From assembly GCA_024860865.1 (NCBI GenBank), contig JACRDV010000011.1, positions 1-6,456 on the forward strand: a stretch of DNA of 6,456 nt. The letters are read 5' to 3'. The notes below the pieces were generated by a model, which worked only from the letters and a program-made list of their open reading frames with translations, made no database searches and was not told the DNA's origin. The position numbers and the translations under genes are program-made. Of the stretch, positions 1-6,008 are shown piece by piece (within the stretch, counting starts at the first letter, position 1; every line of letters begins with the position of its first letter). The stretch comes from JACRDV01 sp024860865 [NCBI: Methanobacteriota archaeon] (GTDB taxonomy: Archaea; JACRDV01).

Positions 1-578
1 GAGAGCACGTTATCTCTTATATGTCTGTTCAAATTTCTTTTAGAACAATTTTCAACGAAGAGTTTGAGATCTATCTCTTTTCCCCTATCGATTAAGAGTG
101 CAATTATATCTACTATATCCTTATCCCTTCTTTTTGTCATGAGTTTTAGTATCAGCAATTCTTCTAGAGAAATTACATGTGCTTTGACTTTTGCTTTAGT
201 TTCTTTAAAGAAGCCAGATATCTATAAAAGTTTTGATCTCTGGAGTGTTTCTTCGTCAACAGAATAAGCTGTCTTTGTTTAAATGTCAAAAATCCCACCC
301 GTACTGATATGAAGGTCGATAAAATCATTATTAAATTTTCTTTTTCCTGCCAATCCAAATTCAGTTTTCCCAACTTCATAACCAAGACTCTTCAGTAATG
401 CGATTAATTTCCCAATCTCTTTTTTTAAGATTACACAATCTATATCCTTTGTAGCTCTATAACCAGCAGTGTAGGCTTTGACGGCATACCCACCAATCAC
501 TATAAGTTTCAATCCATAGGTTTTCGATTCCCTCACTATTTTTTCAAGATCCTTTAAACTCGCTTCTTCTACTTTCAA
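1..578 (-). pseudogene. AbiEii-like nucleotidyltransferase toxin, interrupted by two in-frame stops; 3' end beyond the window
   Basis: This is a minimal nucleotidyltransferase of the AbiEii/DUF1814-like group, whose members act as toxins in type IV-style toxin-antitoxin or abortive-infection modules. Residues 1-99 hold the catalytic core: GG at 29-30 (VIGGYAVKAY), the metal-binding pair D45/D47 in ATKDIDCVI, and a third acidic residue D88 in FIDLH. A TAA then ends the frame at 279-281. The same frame continues with family-like sequence (TKTAYSVDEETLQRSKLL), meets a TAG at 222-224, and continues again (ISGFFKETKAKVKAHVISLE, then EELLILKLMTKRRDKDIVDI) to the window edge. Frame is kept throughout, so these are nonsense changes and not indels. 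The LK..T...RDKDIVDI stretch is typical of the C-terminal part of this family. The start is TTG at 578, directly after the stop of the upstream gene, with GGTGA in that gene's last codons about 5 nt before it. The shortened 99-residue product would keep the active-site residues but lose the C-terminal half, so it is probably inactive. Family call fairly sure; loss of function inferred. Confidence 0.78.
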
Positions 579-1529
579 TCATCTCACCAAATCAAGTACA
601 ACTTTCTTAAAACTATCAGCTTGATAGCACCTAACATTCCATTTATCTTCCAGTTCTTTGTATGCTAGATTTCTGATTTCTCCAACTGTTGGTATTCCTT
701 TAATTATTTTTATATCCCTCGTTTTATTCTTCTCTATTTTGTCCAAAAGTTTTTTGCTAAACACCTGTTTTTTAGCCTCTTTATTTACACACTCTAGAAC
801 AAAACCCAAAGTGTTCATTATCCCATTATCTTTTGCAAGTTGTATCACTTTATCCCAATCAATTTTATTTTTTTGAACTATCGCTATAGCCGATGCTGAG
901 ACAATATCATCATCCTTGAGAGAATCAGTGAATGTATAGTGCGGTAGTTGATAGTGGTTTTTGCCTGTTTGATTTAAGCGCAGGTCCAGATCAGTGTGTA
1001 AATGAATAGTTTCAGTTCTTTCTTTTTGTTCATCGATGCTTACATCGTTGAGTATTATTGACGAACCGAAAAGTTTGAATAGTGTAATCCAGCCATCCAC
1101 ATCTTCTTTAGAAATTGAGATATGTTGAACTTCTACAGAACGATAGAAATTTGTCCAATACCCAATGGCAGTATCTTTAATGTAACAATAATTCCAACCA
1201 GCGGATTTGTTTGCTTCTTCTAGTAGGGTAGAGAATGTAAATGCCTTTTCTCTTTCATGGACTTTTTTATATATAGCTCGTGCATTGCTTACCTTTTCAG
1301 GGTTGAGAAGTATGTAAAGTCTCACTCTCTGGTCATACTCTGCCTTTCTATGAACAGCAAAGCCATTGTCCTCTATGATGTTTATCAATTTAGAACCATA
1401 CTTTATTTGTTCTGAACTGAATTTTTTCCCACCGAATATAACCTCAAGTGCATCCTCAAATCTAAATTCTTTGCCTTTGAACTTTAGCCACAGTTTATCA
1501 TATTCCGAGCGCCATTTTATATCGATCAT
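579..1529 (-). CDS. AbiEi-like winged-helix antitoxin / transcriptional regulator
   Basis: The gene encodes a 316-residue soluble protein with no signal peptide or membrane segment. Residues about 20-75 fit a winged helix-turn-helix: FRFEDALEVIFG, then helices around SSEQIKYGSKLINIIEDNG, then a basic hairpin ending RVRLYILLNP. The remainder is mixed alpha/beta, with CYIKDTAIGYWTNFYR, a strand plus SKEDVDGWITLFKLFG, and a helical region KIDWDKVIQLAKDNGIMNTL followed by FVLECVNKEA. This layout resembles archaeal AbiEi-type partners of AbiEii nucleotidyltransferases, where a DNA-binding N-terminal domain represses the operon and the C-terminal part counters the toxin. Position supports this strongly: its TGA touches the TTG start of the nucleotidyltransferase. 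The start is ATG at 1529 with a weak AGGCGA site 5 nt upstream. No frameshift or internal stop is seen, in contrast to its damaged partner. The assignment rests on domain pattern and context and not on a recognised close homologue. Confidence 0.6.
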   Translation of the reverse strand: MIDIKWRSEYDKLWLKFKGKEFRFEDALEVIFGGKKFSSEQIKYGSKLINIIEDNGFAVHRKAEYDQRVRLYILLNPEKVSNARAIYKKVHEREKAFTFSTLLEEANKSAGWNYCYIKDTAIGYWTNFYRSVEVQHISISKEDVDGWITLFKLFGSSIILNDVSIDEQKERTETIHLHTDLDLRLNQTGKNHYQLPHYTFTDSLKDDDIVSASAIAIVQKNKIDWDKVIQLAKDNGIMNTLGFVLECVNKEAKKQVFSKKLLDKIEKNKTRDIKIIKGIPTVGEIRNLAYKELEDKWNVRCYQADSFKKVVLDLVR

Positions 1530-1543
1530 ATTAATCGCCTATT

Positions 1544-1573
1544 TTAGTAGATTAATTTTAATTACTCTACTAA
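1544..1573. promoter_or_regulatory. Inverted repeat in the leader of the AbiEi-like gene; candidate operator
   Basis: TTAGTAGA (1544-1551) and TCTACTAA (1566-1573) form a perfect 8-bp inverted repeat with a 14-nt spacer. The arm centres are 22 bp apart, about two helical turns. A second, smaller repeat, CTAC-N7-GTAG, lies at 1567-1581. The site sits between the likely TATA element (1584-1596) and the ATG at 1529, where bound repressor would block transcription. AbiEi antitoxins are known to bind inverted repeats upstream of their own operon, so self-repression by the adjacent winged-helix protein is the natural inference. An RNA hairpin is possible, but the long AT loop makes it weak. Confidence 0.45.
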
Positions 1574-1583
1574 TTTGGTAGAA

Positions 1584-1596
1584 TAAGTATTAAAAG
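1584..1596 (-). promoter_or_regulatory. Probable TATA element for the AbiEi-like operon
   Basis: On the minus strand this reads CTTTTAATACTTA, a TATA-like archaeal box. It would place transcription start about 25 nt downstream, near 1564-1567, inside the inverted repeat, giving a leader of about 35 nt that contains the weak AGGCGA ribosome site (1535-1540). In a genome this AT-rich a TATA match alone is weak evidence; spacing to the start codon and the adjacent repeat are what support it. Confidence 0.35.
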
Positions 1597-1829
1597 CTAT
1601 CTGTTCGGGGCTAAAACAACTTCGAAGAATTACGTAATCAGGCTGTTCTACTTCTTGTACTCAACCCTCCTTTACAATCTGTGGATAATTATAGATAGTT
1701 TAATTAGTCTTCACTTATTCGGTGAATTGAAAAATGAGCATTTTTACGTCAAAAATATTCGGTACTGTGCTGTATACTCTTTCTTATGTCACATGACAAT
1801 AGTTTTCTGCGGTTTTAGAAAGATTTTGG
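1597..1829. other. Gap between the two toxin-antitoxin modules; no gene seen
   Basis: Neither strand holds a convincing gene. The longest plus-strand frame (TTG at 1655 to 1867) has no ribosome site, a membrane-like random composition, and overlaps the end of the VapC-like frame. The minus strand, where the missing C-terminal half of the PIN domain would lie, is broken by stops in all three frames and shows no PIN motifs. Two adjacent perfect palindromes, CTTCGAAG (1620-1627) and ATTACGTAAT (1629-1638), lie upstream of the AbiEi-like promoter and may be chance or a protein-binding site. Confidence 0.5.
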
Positions 1830-2126
1830 TTAGAGGTAAGAATAGAATTTTAATGGATTTAATGTAATTTTCTGAAATTTTAGTTCATTTTTTCTAATTT
1901 TAAGAATGATTTCATAAACTTTTAGAAGATTTTTCGGTTGTTTTTTACACAAAATATTCAAGTTAAATTCTACATTCGGATCTACTGTAGATAAATTAAG
2001 ACTTTTATACCAAAGAAGCGTTTCTATATAAACAACTATAGAAATACGAATATCAAATTCTTTCAGGCGTAACCATTCTAAGAATTTTCTATTTTTAAAA
2101 ATTGAGCTATCTAAACATAATTTCAA
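1830..2126 (-). pseudogene. VapC-like PIN-domain toxin, C-terminal half lost or replaced
   Basis: VapC toxins are PIN-domain ribonucleases that use four acidic residues to bind divalent metal and cut RNA, often tRNA or rRNA. The first about 47 residues fit the PIN N-terminal half: KLCLDSSIF with the first aspartate (D6), a helix RKFLEWLRLKEFDIRIS, and VVYIETLLWYKS with the expected glutamate. After LNLS the sequence becomes lysine- and asparagine-rich and lacks the usual C-terminal features, namely the ARD-type helix and the strand ending in a T-x-D or N-K-x-H-F motif. Total length is 98 residues against about 125-140 for the family. Neither alternative frame restores the missing part, so the break looks like a deletion or replacement and not a simple indel. 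The TTG start overlaps the stop of the upstream RHH gene (TTGA, 2123-2126), the usual vapBC coupling. The PIN assignment of the first half is fairly good. An intact divergent short protein cannot be ruled out. Confidence 0.6.
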
Positions 2127-2416
2127 AATTCAGTTCCCCAACTTGTTGCAATAACTGTTTCAATTGGTACAGTCGAACTTTCAATAATCTTTGATATTTT
2201 AGCCCATTTTGGGTCAGATGCTCTGATTTTTGCTGAAGCTTCGTTTAATATTTTATCAACCTTTGAAGGATACTTTAACTTTCTTTCCTGCAAGGCTTGT
2301 TTTTCAAAGAGCTCAATAGCTTTCTTTATAACTTCTCCCTGGGTTGTATCAAGCATTGCAGCTAATTTTTTAAGTTTTTTCCGCATTTCGTTATTTACTG
2401 TTACTGTAGTAACCAA
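2123..2416 (-). CDS. vapB: VapB-like ribbon-helix-helix antitoxin
   Basis: This 97-residue protein has an N-terminal ribbon-helix-helix fold: strand TTVTVNNEMR, helix KKLKKLAAMLD, turn TTQGE, helix VIKKAIELFEKQAL. Such domains dimerise and bind operator DNA. The charged C-terminal tail (KVDKILNEASAKIRASDPKW, ending SWGTEF) would be the part that wraps the partner toxin. It overlaps the PIN gene by 4 nt, as in vapBC operons, where VapB neutralises VapC and represses the operon. The start is TTG at 2416, chosen because the strand-forming residues begin directly after it and a GGTG site (2424-2427) lies 7 nt upstream. An ATG slightly further upstream (around 2429) is in another frame. No defects are seen. 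RHH fold is quite certain; the VapB label comes from the neighbour. Confidence 0.75.
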   Translation of the reverse strand: MVTTVTVNNEMRKKLKKLAAMLDTTQGEVIKKAIELFEKQALQERKLKYPSKVDKILNEASAKIRASDPKWAKISKIIESSTVPIETVIATSWGTEF

Positions 2417-2423
2417 AATTAAA

Positions 2424-2463
2424 CACCATTTTAAGATTTAAGATTAATTTTTAAATATTTAAA
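2424..2463 (-). promoter_or_regulatory. Promoter and ribosome site of the vapBC-like pair
   Basis: The minus strand has an AT-only TATA-like segment centred on TTTAAATATTTAAA (2450-2463, a perfect palindrome) and then GGTG (2424-2427) 7 nt before the TTG start at 2416. Transcription would start near 2430, giving a leader of about 15 nt that just includes the ribosome site. The palindrome could also serve as the RHH operator, but sequence this AT-rich yields palindromes by chance. Confidence 0.35.
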
Positions 2464-2773
2464 TGTTTACATTAAATTTATTTTTTACTAAAATTTAGTT
2501 TTTTTATGCTTCTTAATTTTTGTTAAAGCAACAACCTTTGCTTTTATTGTTTTTTAACTTCCATGGGATTTAATCTAATCACAATTTATCCAACAATTTC
2601 CGAACAAAAGCAATGGAGAGGGTGACCGAAAGTATTCAATTCATCTCTCAGCTGAAGCAAAGAATATTCTTGCCAAATTATTTATAAAAAATAGTGAAAA
2701 AAATATTGCCTCAGCTATTATTGAATTACAATAGAAATGCCGAAAAAACTTAAATCTGATAATTGCTCCAAAA
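2464..2773. other. AT-rich gap; contains a start-less plus-strand frame (2579-2734) resembling an RHH remnant
   Basis: No complete gene is visible. On the plus strand a frame stays open from 2579 to a TAG at 2732-2734 (51 codons) without ATG, GTG or TTG. Its second half reads DRKYSIHLSAEAKNILAKLF and then SEKNIASAIIELQ. The strand-helix-turn-helix pattern resembles a ribbon-helix-helix domain cut short, so it may be a relic of another antitoxin; chance is also possible. On the minus strand, downstream of the AAA gene, T-rich tracts (for example a run of seven T, complement of 2697-2703) could end its transcription. Confidence 0.25.
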
Positions 2774-3927
2774 TTAAGCAAACATATTTTTAGGGGGTTT
2801 ATTTTGTGGAGTATTCTCAAGTAAACTCAAGGCATGAGTAAGATGCTCGTCATTGACCTCTTGTGATCCCTCAATAATTGCTTTATGAAGCGCATTCTTG
2901 AGCAATCGCTCTTTAATGTCTCTTCCTGACATTCCATCGGTAGCTTCTAGATATCGCCTCAAACTCGCTTTAACTGGCAATGGTAAAGTTTTAGAATAAT
3001 ACTCCATCATATCAAGTCTCTCCTTGCGACTAGGTAATGGAAAATCAATTTCTTCTTCGAATCTATTGCGAATTGCATGATCAAGCATAGTTGGGTTATT
3101 CGTAGCTCCAATAGTTACTACGCCTTTGTTTTCAGCTAATCCATCCATTTCAGTGAGCAGCGCATTAACAACTTCCGCAACATCTCCCCTAAGATTTTGA
3201 TAGTAACGATCTAATGCAATCGCATCTAATTCATCTATAAACACGACTGCAGGTGCATTTTCAGCTGCAGCACTAAAAACTTCATGAATTCTTTTAGCCC
3301 CCTCTCCAACATGTTCCCCAATTAAATCAGTGGCTCGAATCAAATAAAGTGGGACATTAGTTGTGTTTGCTAAAGCTTTTGCAGTCATAGTTTTTCCAGT
3401 TCCAGGTTGACCATAGAATAAAATGTTTCTAGGAGCCCATTCACCAAAAACTTCAGGATTCTCTAAATACTTCATTATAATCCTGCATTTTCTCTTTACA
3501 TGGTCAAGTCCAATTATATCGTTAAAAGTTACATTGCTCTTTATCTCAACTGTCCATTTTGGTTTTCGTTTAACTCCAATTAGTCTAATCGATGTTGAAC
3601 TAGTTATGCGAACTGGCCTTTCTGAAGGATGAACTTCTATGACTTCAAAGGCAAAATCAGGAAAAATCCGTTGGTCAAATAAATAATCTCCTTTTTTAAC
3701 AACTTGCCCCAACCATTGCTCTTTAGCATAGTGCTCAAAAAGTGGAATATCATCGGTTATAAGTTGATGTGTCTCATGGCAAGTGCATCTAATGGGGTAT
3801 CCAACTGGTTTTAACCAAATACAACGTGCTAATTTCGAGCCGGTTCCATAGTGAATGGTCTCTTCGCTTGAGGTGCGGTTTTTATTAACATTAGAATCGA
3901 CATAAATTCGCAGTTCTCTGCCCCCAT
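2774..3927 (-). CDS. AAA ATPase, VAT/proteasomal-ATPase-like (MJ1494 type), with an apparent 5' frameshift
   Basis: This is a single-module AAA ATPase that probably remodels or unfolds proteins as a ring, possibly with the proteasome. Counting from the TTG at 3712: Walker A GQPGTGKT (101-108), Walker B VVFIDELDA (D160, E161), sensor 1 GATNNP (N205), the arginine-finger segment AIRNRFEEEIDFPLP (R215, R217; the form seen in Vps4/katanin-type AAA proteins), and the helical lid with GMSGRDIKE (260-268). N-terminal to this, QVVKKGDYLFDQ to EVHPSERPVRITSSTSI resembles the Cdc48/VAT N-terminal barrel. TTG 3712 is unlikely to be the true start. It has no ribosome site, and the frame stays open upstream to a TAA at 3935-3937 with protein-like sequence (LFEHYAKEQW directly before it, IRCTCHETHQLI further up), yet with no in-frame ATG, GTG or TTG. 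An ATG at 3927 lies one base out of frame across a five-G run (3921-3925). One extra G would give a 384-residue protein, about the family's usual length of 370. Product class is sure; the gene's integrity is not. Confidence 0.85.
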
Positions 3928-4035
3928 ATTGTTTTTATTTAAGATAAACTAATTTCTAATACGTCCTAAATAGCTTTAAACTTTACCATTATTTTTAATA
4001 GAAAGATTTTTAAAATTTTTTAAGTGAGTAAGAGT
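3928..4035. promoter_or_regulatory. Divergent promoter region between the AAA gene and thpR-cca
   Basis: About 100 bases of AT-rich DNA separate the two divergent genes. For thpR, TTTTTAAAA (4007-4015) lies about 25 nt before the ATG at 4036, which fits a leaderless or near-leaderless mRNA; ATTTTTAATA (3991-4000) would give a start near 4022 and a short leader. For the AAA gene, minus-strand TTTATCTTAAATA (within 3936-3948) would start transcription at or near the ATG at 3927, again nearly leaderless. The boxes are inferred from composition and spacing only. Confidence 0.35.
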
Positions 4036-4602
4036 ATGGATAAAATTAGAGCTTTTATAGCCATAGATATTCCAAAAGATTTGATTAATAAAATCGCAAA
4101 CATTCAAAACAGTTTAAAGAAAATTGATGCTAATATCAAATATGTTGAACCAGAAAACATCCATATTACGCTTAAATTTCTTGGTGAAGTCCTTGAAAAT
4201 AAACTGGCTAATGTGAGTTTGGTTACAAAAGAAACAACAGTTGGGGTTAAACCATTTGAAATAGAGATAAATGGGGTTGGGGTTTTTCCAAGTTTTAATT
4301 ATATCCGAGTAATTTGGGTCGGCATTACAAAAGGCGCAGATTTTTTAAGCAATCTCCAAACAGAACTTGAAAAAAGACTAGTTCCACTTGGATTTGAACC
4401 TGAAGAAAGGGGTTTTTCGCCACACATAACAATTGGTCGAGTTAAAACAATTAAAGCAAAAGCACAACTTCAGTCTAAAATTAATGAATTACAGAATATA
4501 AACATTGGAACAATGCAAGTCGATTGTCTTAAGCTCAAGAAAAGTCAATTGACACCTAAGGGACCGATCTATACCGATTTAGTTGAAGTGAAATTTCAAT
4601 GA
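4036..4602 (+). CDS. thpR: RNA 2',3'-cyclic phosphodiesterase (2H family, LigT/ThpR)
   Basis: This cytosolic enzyme of the 2H phosphoesterase family hydrolyses 2',3'-cyclic phosphate ends of RNA to 2'-phosphate; bacterial members also join tRNA halves through 2'-5' bonds in vitro. Both catalytic H-x-T motifs are present: HITLKFLGE (H43, T45) and RGFSPHITIGRV (H130, T132), counted from the ATG. The start of the protein, IRAFIAIDIP, is the usual family N-terminus, and the C-terminal strand LKLKKSQLTPKGPIYTDL is also typical. The length of 188 residues is normal. ATG at 4036 is preferred over GTG at 4024 because family proteins begin close to RAFIAID and because GTGA at 4024-4027 can then serve as a ribosome site 8 nt upstream; the GTG start would add only four residues. 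Its TGA overlaps the ATG of cca, so the two are translationally coupled. The pairing with cca recurs in archaea and suggests a shared role in RNA 3'-end handling. Confidence 0.93.
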   Translation: MDKIRAFIAIDIPKDLINKIANIQNSLKKIDANIKYVEPENIHITLKFLGEVLENKLANVSLVTKETTVGVKPFEIEINGVGVFPSFNYIRVIWVGITKGADFLSNLQTELEKRLVPLGFEPEERGFSPHITIGRVKTIKAKAQLQSKINELQNINIGTMQVDCLKLKKSQLTPKGPIYTDLVEVKFQ

Positions 4603-6008
4603 TTGATCAAATTTGCCAAACTGTTTTAGAGAAAATTAAACCTACAAGAGAAGAAGCAGATAGAGTAAATAAACTTGCTCAAAAGCTTGTTTTGCATATT
4701 AATGAGGAAGCAAAAAAAGCTGGGGTTAAAGCCGAAGCGATGGTTACAGGTTCAATTGTTAGAAACACATGGTTAAGCGGAGATAAAGATCTTGATATCT
4801 TTATATTGCTTCCAAATAATCTGACGCGAGCTGAGTTTGAAAAGATTGGTCTTGATATTGCAAAAAAAGTAGCGGGCAAGAATTGGCGCGAAGCATATGC
4901 TGAGCACCCGTATATCCTCGCTGATATAGAGGGTTATGAAGTTGACTTAGTTCCATGTTATAAAATTTCTGACCCTAGTAAAATCAAATCAGCAGTAGAC
5001 AGGACACCATTCCATCTTCAATTTGTAAAAGAAAAACTGACTCCGGAACTTGCAGATGAGGTCAGATTGTTCAAGCAATTTTGTAAAGGCGTTCAAATTT
5101 ATGGAAGCGAACTTAAAACTCAAGGAATTTCAGGATATTTAGCTGAGCTTTTAATAATTTATTATGCATCATTTCTTAACCTGCTAAATGCAGCTGCTGA
5201 ATGGAAGCAGGGATTAGTTATAGATTTAGTTAAACATTATCCAGTTTTAGATCAAGCAAGGATTCCCTTTGAAAATCAACCATTAATTGTCGTTGACCCG
5301 GTTGACCCAAAAAGAAATGTTGCAGCAGCGCTTTCATATAATAACTTCTTAAAACTAATTTTTGCAGCAAAATCTTTTCTTGTTAATCCATCCGAGAAAT
5401 TTTTCTTCCCAAACGAGATCAAACCATTTTCAAAAGAACAATTGCTAAAAGAGCTTGAAAATAGAGGTACTGAGTTTTTATTTTTGGTCTTTAGCCCGCC
5501 AGATGTGGTTCCGGACATACTTTGGCCACAGCTTTATAAAAGCTTAAAATCTTTTGAGACGCAACTGTCTAAATCCAATTTTCTTTTGCACAGAAAAAGT
5601 GTTTGGTCAGATGAAAAAGAACTTGCAATAATGGTCTTTGAATTCGAAAAAGCAGAACTTCCAAAGGTTTACAGGCACATTGGGCCACCTGTTCTCGCTA
5701 AAAAAAATGAAGTGGATAATTTCTTAAAGAAGTATTCTACGCAAAAGATAGCAGGTCCATGGGTCGAAAATGGAAGATTTGTAGTTGAACTTGAGCGAAG
5801 ATTTTCTACGGCCGAGGATTTTTTAAAAAATATTTTAAAAGAAAAAACAGTTAAAAAACTCGGCCTAGGAAGGCACATTGTTGCGAGCTTACTCAAAGAG
5901 TATAAGTTGCTAAGAAATAAAGAAATAGTTGAAATTTATAACAAAAATTTTGAGTTCGCAAAGTTCCTAACTGATTATCTAAGTATGAAATTTCCCTGGA
6001 AATATTAA
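4599..6008 (+). CDS. cca: CCA tRNA nucleotidyltransferase, archaeal class I
   Basis: The enzyme adds or repairs the 3'-terminal CCA of tRNAs using CTP and ATP without a nucleic acid template. The 469 residues show the archaeal class I order. The N-terminal nucleotidyltransferase head (about 1-145) has GS at 51-52 (VTGSIVRNTW), the metal-binding pair D64/D66 in GDKDLDIFILLP, the third carboxylate D116 in GYEVDLVPCY, and RTPFHLQFV (135-143) near the substrate pocket. The central helical domain (about 150-270) includes VRLFKQFCKGVQIYGSELKT and GISGYLAELLIIYYASF. The C-terminal body and tail, which hold the tRNA acceptor-TPsiC arm, include FLFLVFSPPDVVPDILWPQL and KVYRHIGPPVL. The length is slightly above the roughly 440 residues of the Archaeoglobus enzyme. 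ATG at 4599 overlaps the thpR stop as ATGA, with GTGA at 4588-4591 as a ribosome site. All catalytic residues are present and no defect is seen. Confidence 0.96.
   Translation: MIDQICQTVLEKIKPTREEADRVNKLAQKLVLHINEEAKKAGVKAEAMVTGSIVRNTWLSGDKDLDIFILLPNNLTRAEFEKIGLDIAKKVAGKNWREAYAEHPYILADIEGYEVDLVPCYKISDPSKIKSAVDRTPFHLQFVKEKLTPELADEVRLFKQFCKGVQIYGSELKTQGISGYLAELLIIYYASFLNLLNAAAEWKQGLVIDLVKHYPVLDQARIPFENQPLIVVDPVDPKRNVAAALSYNNFLKLIFAAKSFLVNPSEKFFFPNEIKPFSKEQLLKELENRGTEFLFLVFSPPDVVPDILWPQLYKSLKSFETQLSKSNFLLHRKSVWSDEKELAIMVFEFEKAELPKVYRHIGPPVLAKKNEVDNFLKKYSTQKIAGPWVENGRFVVELERRFSTAEDFLKNILKEKTVKKLGLGRHIVASLLKEYKLLRNKEIVEIYNKNFEFAKFLTDYLSMKFPWKY

Noticed and set aside
64-267. Plus-strand frame of 67 codons
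   Set aside because: It lies antisense to the nucleotidyltransferase pseudogene, whose minus-strand translation is clearly family-like here; serine- and leucine-rich composition is typical of an antisense shadow.
173-385. Minus-strand frame of 70 codons overlapping the nucleotidyltransferase
   Set aside because: It is in a different frame from the conserved sequence. It might suggest a frameshift, but the conserved sequence stays in the original frame on both sides of the stops.
901-930. GATGATGA on the minus strand followed by a CTCAG, like a C/D-box RNA
   Set aside because: It lies within the AbiEi-like coding region, the D box is imperfect, and no C'/D' boxes are visible.
1655-1867. Plus-strand frame of 70 codons in the inter-module gap
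   Set aside because: No ribosome site, TTG start, no recognisable motif, hydrophobic random-looking composition, and antisense overlap with the VapC-like frame.
1530-2773. Insertion sequence or transposon remnant in the AT-rich accessory region
   Set aside because: I found no paired terminal inverted repeats, target duplications or transposase-like sequence on either strand.
3713-3927. Minus-strand ATG 3927 frame read without a shift (about 70 codons or fewer)
   Set aside because: The unshifted frame (MGAENCEFMSILML...) reaches a stop after about 32 codons and has no protein character, while the shifted frame gives coherent sequence joining the AAA protein.
5276-5896. Minus-strand frames of 75-80 codons inside cca
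   Set aside because: Antisense shadows of a strongly supported gene, with serine- and phenylalanine-rich composition and no motifs.
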